Shown here in pieces: positions 1-3,312 of a DNA stretch of 5,350 bases (the first letter of the stretch is position 1; each line of letters opens with the position of its first letter). The translations under genes and the position numbers were made by a program. A model generated the notes under the pieces. It saw only the letters and a list, made by a program, of their open reading frames with translations, was not told the DNA's origin and searched no databases. Source of the stretch: Desulfatirhabdium butyrativorans (GTDB lineage Bacteria; Desulfobacterota; Desulfobacteria; Desulfobacterales; JAIFKL01); NCBI GenBank assembly GCA_022736535.1, contig DZCT01000358.1, positions 1-5,350 of the forward strand. The letters run 5' to 3'.

Positions 1-55
1 TAAAGCCTGAAACCGGTTGCCTGATCTGTTTACATTCGGGCAGCCAAGTCCAGAC

Positions 56-96
56 ATTATCTGATACCAATTCGCTTTCAAAAATTATCGGATACG
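56..96. repeat. short imperfect direct repeat at the 3' end of the nuclease-like gene
   Basis: Bases 56-68 (ATTATCTGATACC) and 84-96 (ATTATCGGATACG) match at 11 of 13 positions with a 28-base period. The second copy encodes the last residues of the leftward gene (VSDN). Reading leftward past its stop, the first copy would encode VSDN again in another frame. This may be a small duplication of the gene's end, or chance. The remainder of bases 1-77 shows nothing I recognise, and no terminator for the leftward gene is obvious. Confidence 0.3.
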
Positions 97-683
97 ATTT
101 GTGACAAAATACCCAGTATCTGCTCCGGGGAATCAATAAAATACTCTTTTTTATCAATATAAATTCTGTCGCCTTCCAATTTGAGAAATCTCCACACACT
201 GCCTGTTGTCACAGAACCGTAAACCGCTTTTCTTTTATTTCCCTCAGCCTCATTGAATATCCGGGCTGCGATCATCTCCGCCATGCACTGCCCGAATCCC
301 GCGTTGATATTGTCATTTTTTGCCTCAACCACTGTCAGCACAGGAGCAGTCAAGGCATATTGGTTGCCCGAAGCGCTGATGATGAAATCGCATCTGCCGT
401 TCAGCCCTTTCTCCTCGTCCACATTAAATTCCGTCCCCGAAAACAGACTGATTCTGTGTTCTGTAATTTCTGTAATTTCTGCAAGCATCGGCGCGATAAT
501 AAATTCCGATCTGGCTTTTTCTGTACCGATGGCGCTTCCCAGCGGCAAATATCTCTCAAGAAATTTACTCAGAAGATCGCTGGGCGATATTGGATGAATG
601 TCATTAAAAATCAGATGATTTCCGACTATTTCTATTCCAAATTCCTTTCGGATCGAATCTATCGTAAATCTGTTATATGCCAT
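78..683 (-). CDS. PD-(D/E)XK nuclease-like hypothetical protein
   Basis: A 201-residue soluble protein with no signal peptide or membrane segment. The core reads as a PD-(D/E)XK nuclease fold: E60 in a conserved-looking ARSEF stretch, D99 in GRCDFII, E120 and K122 in VVEAKND, and Q132 in GFGQCMAEM, in the right order and spacing for a metal-binding active site followed by a helix with a supporting Gln. The C-terminal part (GSVTTGSVWRFLKLEGD, about 156-172) has the beta-hairpin look of homologs that I recall as common, unnamed proteins in cyanobacteria and sulfate reducers. The start is supported by a good Shine-Dalgarno (AGGGAG on the minus strand, 689-694) 5 bases before ATG. The gene stands alone with no methylase or specificity subunit beside it, so a restriction role is not shown. 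What is seen is the motif set; nuclease activity is inferred, and it could be a DNA-binding relative. Confidence 0.85.
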   Translation of the reverse strand: MAYNRFTIDSIRKEFGIEIVGNHLIFNDIHPISPSDLLSKFLERYLPLGSAIGTEKARSEFIIAPMLAEITEITEHRISLFSGTEFNVDEEKGLNGRCDFIISASGNQYALTAPVLTVVEAKNDNINAGFGQCMAEMIAARIFNEAEGNKRKAVYGSVTTGSVWRFLKLEGDRIYIDKKEYFIDSPEQILGILSQIVSDNF

Positions 684-797
684 AACGTCTCCCTATGGTC
701 TCGGAAATAAAAAATGTCTCGCAAAGCCTGCAAATAAAAAAAACACAGAAAATCTGATTTGTCAAAAAATGACACGCGGCTCATCCGTATTTTGATA

Positions 798-826
798 TTT
801 ATACCAAGTCTTTCAAAACAATGCAA
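798..826 (-). promoter_or_regulatory. candidate extended -10 promoter for the nuclease-like gene
   Basis: Read on the minus strand: TTGCAT (821-826) as a weak -35, a 17-base spacer, and TATAAA (798-803) as -10 preceded by TGG, which forms an extended -10 (TGnTATAA). It would give a leader of about 105 bases before the ATG at 683. A perfect TTGACA also occurs at 760-765 (minus strand) within a TGTCA-A5-TGACA inverted repeat, but I see no well-spaced -10 for it. Confidence 0.35.
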
Positions 827-882
827 TGCAATAATTCTGAAGACAATAATTTTATTTATACTGATCCGATTTTGCTTTTTTG

Positions 883-914
883 CCGCAGACGCACACAGAC
901 GGACACAGACAGAT
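883..914. repeat. ACACAGAC-type short tandem repeat
   Basis: CCGCAGAC is followed by two 10-base units, GCACACAGAC (891-900) and GGACACAGAC (901-910), then AGAT. The pattern resembles the short periodic CGCAGA/ACACAGA repeats scattered between genes in several repeat-rich bacterial genomes. It has no coding potential that I trust. Confidence 0.55.
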
Positions 915-928
915 ATCTGAAATCGGAA

Positions 929-957
929 TACGGCATTTATGCAGAAAATATGCCGTA
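929..957. repeat. 8-bp stem hairpin
   Basis: TACGGCAT (929-936) pairs perfectly with ATGCCGTA (950-957) across a 13-base spacer. It sits 12 bases before the larger 969-1057 inverted repeat. No gene ends just upstream on either strand, so a terminator role has no support; it is more likely part of the intergenic repeat cluster. Confidence 0.45.
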
Positions 958-968
958 ATAAAAAAGGT

Positions 969-1057
969 TCTCGCAAAGGGCGCAAAGTAAGAAAGATTTC
1001 TCGTTGCGCCCGAAATGACATTCTGACAGCTTTGCGGTCTTTGCGCCCTTTGCGAGA
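969..1057. repeat. CTTTGCG palindromic repeat enclosing a GTCATT-type repeat
   Basis: The 19-base arms at 969-987 and 1039-1057 are perfect reverse complements. They are built of 9-base units: CTTTGCGGT, CTTTGCGCC and CTTTGCGAG occur in tandem at 1030-1056. Between the arms, bases 994-1020 read on the minus strand as TGTCATTTCGGGCG followed by CAACGAGAAATCT, matching about 20 of 27 positions with the repeat at 2294 and 2951. Two repeat families are therefore combined, as also happens at 3041-3247. A lone, degenerate half copy (TCTCGCAAAGCCTGCAAA) starts at about 717. Confidence 0.8.
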
Positions 1058-1158
1058 GATTCATCGCCTATTTCCGAAAATGTCTATTGAATAATAATCT
1101 GATTTTAATAAAAAATATTCTGATTATTTTAAAATTGCCGTTTTGAATTGAAAATGGC

Positions 1159-1187
1159 TTGCCAAAATCCCCATGCTTTGATAAAAT
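1159..1187 (+). promoter_or_regulatory. sigma-70-like promoter for the thiF-thiS operon
   Basis: TTGCCA (1159-1164, five of six to consensus) is separated by exactly 17 bases from TAAAAT (1182-1187, five of six). The preceding 1081-1155 is very A+T-rich, as an UP element would be. Transcription would start near 1194, leaving a leader of about 115 bases. I looked for a TPP riboswitch (CUGAGA and the conserved second helix) in this leader and did not find one. Confidence 0.55.
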
Positions 1188-1281
1188 TGTGAATATTTCA
1201 GTTGAGCATAATCTCCGAATCACCCTCCGAAATGCGAAATTTTTGTTTTACTTTGCCAACAGGAACGAGAATGACAACATC

Positions 1282-1300
1282 TCTGCTTTAAAAAAGCGGA
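1282..1300 (+). promoter_or_regulatory. leader hairpin overlapping the weak RBS of thiF
   Basis: TCTGCTTT (1282-1289) pairs with AAAGCGGA (1293-1300), including one G-U pair, over an AAA loop. Its 3' arm contains GCGGA, the only Shine-Dalgarno-like stretch suitably placed for ATG at 1308. AGGGA (1304-1308) lies outside the hairpin, 8 bases before the in-frame ATG at 1317. The structure may therefore either mask the first start or leave the second one free. Confidence 0.4.
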
Positions 1301-1307
1301 AAAAGGG

Positions 1308-2072
1308 ATGAAAAACATGACAAAATTATCTTCAGAAGAATATATACGCTACAATCGACAGATTATCTTACCCGAAGTCGGCGAAGAAGGTCAGGAAAAA
1401 CTCCGAAATGCAAAAGTTTTTATTGCCGGCGTCGGAGGACTCGGTTCTGTTTCAGCATATTACATGGCAGCAGCAGGTGTCGGCGCCGTTAAAATTGCTG
1501 ACCGGGATCGGGTGAATCCCGACAATCTCAACCGTCAGATACTTCACCACAGCCAGGACATCGGAAAGCCCAAAACAGCGTCCGCGCTTGAAAAACTCCG
1601 GCAGTTGAATCCCCACTGTCATGTTCAGGCGGTTCAGGAGGAGATTCGGGAGGAAAATATCATGGAATTTGTCGGAGACTGCCAGCTCATCTTAGACGCC
1701 ACCGACAACGCAGAGACCAGAAGACTGCTCAACCGGGCTTCTGTTTCAAAGCATATTCCCTTTATTTACGGAGGCATTAACGGACTGAACGGCATGGTGA
1801 CAACATTTATTCCGGGAGAAACCGCCTGTTTTGAATGTCTGTTCCCCCATAAGGCTGTGGAAAAAACCAGCGTTGCCGTGCTGGGTCCTGTTGCGGGGCT
1901 GACAGCTTCCGTGCAAAGCATGGAAGCCCTTAAATTTATTTTGGGAATGGGCGGGCTTCTGAAAAACCGGCTGCTTTATATTCAGTGTTCCGATATGACT
2001 TTCAAGGAAATCAATATCAGAAAAAATCCTGACTGCAACATCTGCAATACAGCAAAAAAAGGTGAGATATGA
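1308..2072 (+). CDS. ThiF/MoeB/HesA-family sulfur-carrier adenylyltransferase
   Basis: An E1-like enzyme of 254 residues, the usual size, expected to adenylate the C-terminal Gly of a ubiquitin-like sulfur carrier in the cytoplasm. Visible: the RYNRQIILPEVG entry motif (14-25), nucleotide-binding GVGGLGS (41-47), IADRDRV (63-69) and DNLNRQ (72-77) for ATP contact, K87, D130 in LDATDN (129-134), and two zinc-ligand pairs, C174/C177 (CFEC) and C243/C246 (CNIC). The cysteine that usually precedes the GVxGP segment and forms the acyl-disulfide in E. coli ThiF is absent: the position appears to be K186 in EKTSVAVLGP. Two starts are possible, 1308 or 1317; the second has the better-spaced AGGGA. 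Its stop overlaps the next start (ATGA), showing translational coupling with the carrier gene. ThiF, MoeB and cysteine- or tungsten-cofactor versions cannot be separated by sequence alone; the ThiS-like partner favours a ThiF-type role. Confidence 0.93.
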   Translation: MKNMTKLSSEEYIRYNRQIILPEVGEEGQEKLRNAKVFIAGVGGLGSVSAYYMAAAGVGAVKIADRDRVNPDNLNRQILHHSQDIGKPKTASALEKLRQLNPHCHVQAVQEEIREENIMEFVGDCQLILDATDNAETRRLLNRASVSKHIPFIYGGINGLNGMVTTFIPGETACFECLFPHKAVEKTSVAVLGPVAGLTASVQSMEALKFILGMGGLLKNRLLYIQCSDMTFKEINIRKNPDCNICNTAKKGEI

Positions 2073-2281
2073 GTAGATATGTTGATGTCATCGTAAACGG
2101 TTTTAATGAAAAAGTGCCTGAAAATGCTACTATATCATTTCTGATCACACATTTTAAAGAAGGGGATGCTGATCTGATTGTGGAGCATAACGGTCAGTTT
2201 GTCTATCCCCAGAAATATGCCGCAGCCACGGTGTCGGCAGGAGACCGAATCGAATTTATCAATCCCAACTTTGGGGGATGA
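2069..2281 (+). CDS. thiS: ThiS/MoaD-family sulfur carrier protein
   Basis: A 70-residue beta-grasp protein that ends in Gly-Gly (NPNFGG), the tail that is adenylated and then converted to a thiocarboxylate. Family features include VNGFNEKVPENATISFLI (9-26), the VEHNGQFV strand-turn (38-45), and the AGDRIEFINPNFGG ending (57-70), in which GDRIEF is the typical ThiS segment before the tail. Length and motifs are closer to ThiS than to MoaD, but the FINPNFGG tail differs from the common FVGGG. The start overlaps the thiF stop by ATGA; AAGG at 2059-2062 lies 6 bases upstream. No thiG, thiH, moaE or other acceptor gene is present in the window, so the final sulfur product (thiazole, pterin cofactor or an amino acid) is not determined. 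Confidence 0.9.
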   Translation: MSRYVDVIVNGFNEKVPENATISFLITHFKEGDADLIVEHNGQFVYPQKYAAATVSAGDRIEFINPNFGG

Positions 2282-2293
2282 GGGATTGCTGCG

Positions 2294-2320
2294 GTCATTC
2301 TGAGCGGAGCGAAGAATCTC
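2294..2320 (+). repeat. dispersed GTCATTCTGA repeat, half unit
   Basis: The 27 bases starting GTCATTCTGAGCGGAGCG match bases 2951-2977 at 26 positions. In this copy only one arm is present; the second, complementary arm seen at 2995-3006 is missing. It begins 13 bases after the thiS stop. Repeats of this sequence type are widespread between genes in many phyla and create spurious short reading frames. Confidence 0.8.
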
Positions 2321-2337
2321 ATTTTCTGCAATATGCT

Positions 2338-2365
2338 GTGGAGACGCAAAATTTTGCGTCTCTGC
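2338..2365. repeat. perfect 22-bp palindrome (GAGACGC type) with flanking direct repeats
   Basis: Bases 2341-2362 are a perfect palindrome, GAGACGCAAAA followed by TTTTGCGTCTC. Pairing extends to 2338-2365 with two G-U pairs, giving a stem of about 12-14 bp. It is flanked by near-identical direct repeats, TCTGCAATATGCTG (2325-2338) and TCTGCAATTGCTG (2361-2373). The palindrome resembles the GAGACGCAAAATTTTGCG repeats known from cyanobacteria and others. It lies 57 bases after thiS and no T-run follows, so it is not a classical terminator, though it could protect the mRNA 3' end. Confidence 0.75.
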
Positions 2366-2723
2366 AATTGCTGCATACTGCCTGATCTGTTCCGATTTTT
2401 CCCGGAGCGACATATTTTTTTCAATCCCCGCCCAGCCGTGCAAGCCGCAGGCGGCGGCAAGCACTATGTTGCATGGGAACAAAGAACATCCATGATCCCT
2501 GATAATGAATTTTATTTAAATTAATGCTTTTATTTATGGAAAAAATCTGATAAGGAATTTCTTCAGAAATAAAATCAGAGCGGGCATAACCCGAACTGAT
2601 ACCTGCTTTTGTCCGGGGGCTTATGCTCCGCCGACCTTACTGTTTTCATTCAAGCCCTTCAGACGGACTGTTTCTGAAAAGCGTCACAGCACAAATACAA
2701 CCTATTTAAATGATGAGGATACC
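2366..2723. other. gene-free stretch with GC-rich hairpins upstream of rubredoxin
   Basis: No open frame here looks like protein. Visible structures are: GTGC/GCAC with inner GCCGC/GCGGC at 2438-2464; CGGG-CATAA-CCCG at 2581-2593; an imperfect GC-rich hairpin at 2611-2635 (GTC/GAC base, GGGC/GCTC top, loop TTAT); and TTCAGA/TCTGAA at 2658-2678. T-runs at 2414-2420 are not directly preceded by a strong stem. I recognise no riboswitch or small RNA family, and no convincing promoter for the rubredoxin gene. Confidence 0.4.
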
Positions 2724-2879
2724 ATGAAGAAATACGAATGTCCCTGCGGATATGTGTATGATCCCGCAGAGGGCGACCCCGAAAACGGCATTGCGCCGGG
2801 AACGCCTTTTGAAAAATTGCCCCAAGACTGGGTTTGTCCCAAATGCGGTTCGGAAAAAGAATTTTTTGAAGAAGTATAA
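2724..2879 (+). CDS. rub: rubredoxin with C-x-C first knuckle
   Basis: A 51-residue small iron protein, a soluble one-electron carrier with a Fe(Cys)4 centre, the usual rubredoxin length. Diagnostic segments are GYVYDPAEGDPENGI (9-23), APGTPFEKLPQDW (24-36) and CPKCG (38-42). Conserved aromatics Y4, Y12, F29 and W36 are in place. The odd point is the first metal site: C6-P-C8-G, one residue shorter than the usual C-x-x-C-G, whereas the second site C38-P-K-C41 is normal. The reading frame before and after is intact, so this is not a frameshift. A Shine-Dalgarno, GAGG (2715-2718), stands 5 bases before ATG. It appears monocistronic; no rubrerythrin, desulfoferrodoxin, flavodiiron protein or rubredoxin oxidoreductase gene is adjacent, so its partner in oxygen or peroxide defence or in electron transfer cannot be named. 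Confidence 0.93.
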   Translation: MKKYECPCGYVYDPAEGDPENGIAPGTPFEKLPQDWVCPKCGSEKEFFEEV

Positions 2880-2915
2880 TATCCTGTAATTATCAGATTT
2901 TGCATGAATTAAAAA

Positions 2916-3044
2916 ATTGGTAGCGGTGTAGAAGCAGGTGATTTCGGGGTGTCATTCTGAACGGAGCGAAGAATCTCTGAAATTCTTCACTGCATTCAGA
3001 ATGACAGGGACAGGGTTCATCACCTCTTCTACATCACTACCAAT
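2916..3044. mobile_element. 129-bp MITE-like palindromic element
   Basis: Terminal inverted repeats of 27 and 26 bases, at 2916-2942 (starting ATTGGTAGCGGTGTAGAAG) and 3019-3044 (ending CTACATCACTACCAAT), pair with one bulge and two mismatches. Inside is a second palindrome: TGTCATTCTGAA (2950-2961) against TTCAGAATGACA (2995-3006), perfect over 12 bases, and GAAGAAT (2968-2974) against ATTCTTC (2982-2988) around a 7-base loop. The whole can fold into one long hairpin. It encodes nothing credible. A related terminal sequence occurs at 5297-5321, so this is a family and not a single structure. It lies 36 bases after rubredoxin and might act as its mRNA 3' hairpin. No target-site duplication is obvious. 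The class of transposase that would move it is unknown. Confidence 0.75.
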
Positions 3045-3075
3045 CTCTGCGCCTTTGCGGGAACTTTTTATTATT

Positions 3076-3207
3076 TCATGTTACGCAACAGTAATTTTTC
3101 CCCCTTTTGTAAAGAGGGATTCAGGGGGATTTCAAAGCGGCGGCACGGAAATCCCCCCTGCCCCCCTTTAAAAAAGGGGGGTTCGGGCAGCGACTGCGTA
3201 ACATGAG
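3076..3207. mobile_element. 132-bp palindromic element inserted in the CTTTGCG palindrome
   Basis: Terminal inverted repeats TCATGTTACGCA (3076-3087) and TGCGTAACATGA (3195-3206) are perfect over 12 bases. Immediately outside lie direct repeats, TTATTATTTC at 3068-3077 and again at 3208-3217. An 8-base target-site duplication (TTATTATT), perhaps up to 10 bases with the overlap into the end of the terminal repeat, is the simplest reading. Removing the element and one repeat copy restores a continuous CTTTGCG palindrome. There is no coding capacity, so it would be a non-autonomous element moved by a transposase elsewhere. Confidence 0.7.
3100..3181. repeat. inner 34-base inverted repeat (CCCCCTTT/AAATCCCCC type)
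   Basis: Arms at 3100-3133 (starting CCCCCTTTTGTAAAG, ending AGGGGGATTTC) and 3148-3181 (starting GAAATCCCCCC, ending AAAAAAGGGGGG) are imperfect reverse complements around a 14-base G+C-rich centre. The CCCCCTTT...AAAGGGGG motif also recurs within each arm, so each arm can fold alone. It forms the core of the 3076-3207 element and could be either its body or a further nested insertion. Confidence 0.7.
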
Positions 3208-3312
3208 TTATTATTTCTCGCAAAGATCGCAAAGTCCGCAGAGATTGTCTGTGCGGAAAAGCCGGAAAAGATTTTTATGTTTTCTCCATGACAGATACGG
3301 AAAAGATAAGCG

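Larger units (their letters stand above)
3041..3247. repeat. CTTTGCG-type palindrome, interrupted
   Basis: CAATCTCTGCG (3041-3051) is the exact reverse complement of CGCAGAGATTG (3237-3247), and CTTTGCG (3053-3059) pairs with CGCAAAG (3219-3225, with a further copy at 3228-3234). It is the same family as 969-1057. Without the intervening element at 3076-3207, the two halves would form a palindrome of about 67-70 bases. Its first four bases coincide with the end of the preceding MITE-like element, so the two repeats are fused or inserted edge to edge. Confidence 0.7.

Noticed and set aside
18..30. TGCCTGATCTGTT also present at 2379-2391
   Set aside because: A 13-base exact match with unrelated flanks; it may be a trace of a repeat, but it is too short to call.
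659..1064. Two overlapping leftward open frames of 120 and 70 codons in the gap before thiF
   Set aside because: They run through the ACACAGAC, GTCATT and CTTTGCG repeats and have no family features; the repeats explain the openness.
1194..1307. TPP (thi-box) riboswitch upstream of the thiF-thiS operon
   Set aside because: The conserved CUGAGA and second-helix sequences are absent; only a small hairpin next to the start is visible.
2135..2482. Leftward open frame of 115 codons across thiS and the following repeat
   Set aside because: It is antisense to a clear ThiS coding region, and its middle is the spurious ILRSAQNDR peptide produced by the GTCATTCTGA repeat.
2938..3171. A 77-codon open frame through the repeat cluster after rubredoxin
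   Set aside because: It is the translation of the palindromic elements (the common spurious HSERSEESL peptide); it has no ribosome site and no protein-like composition.
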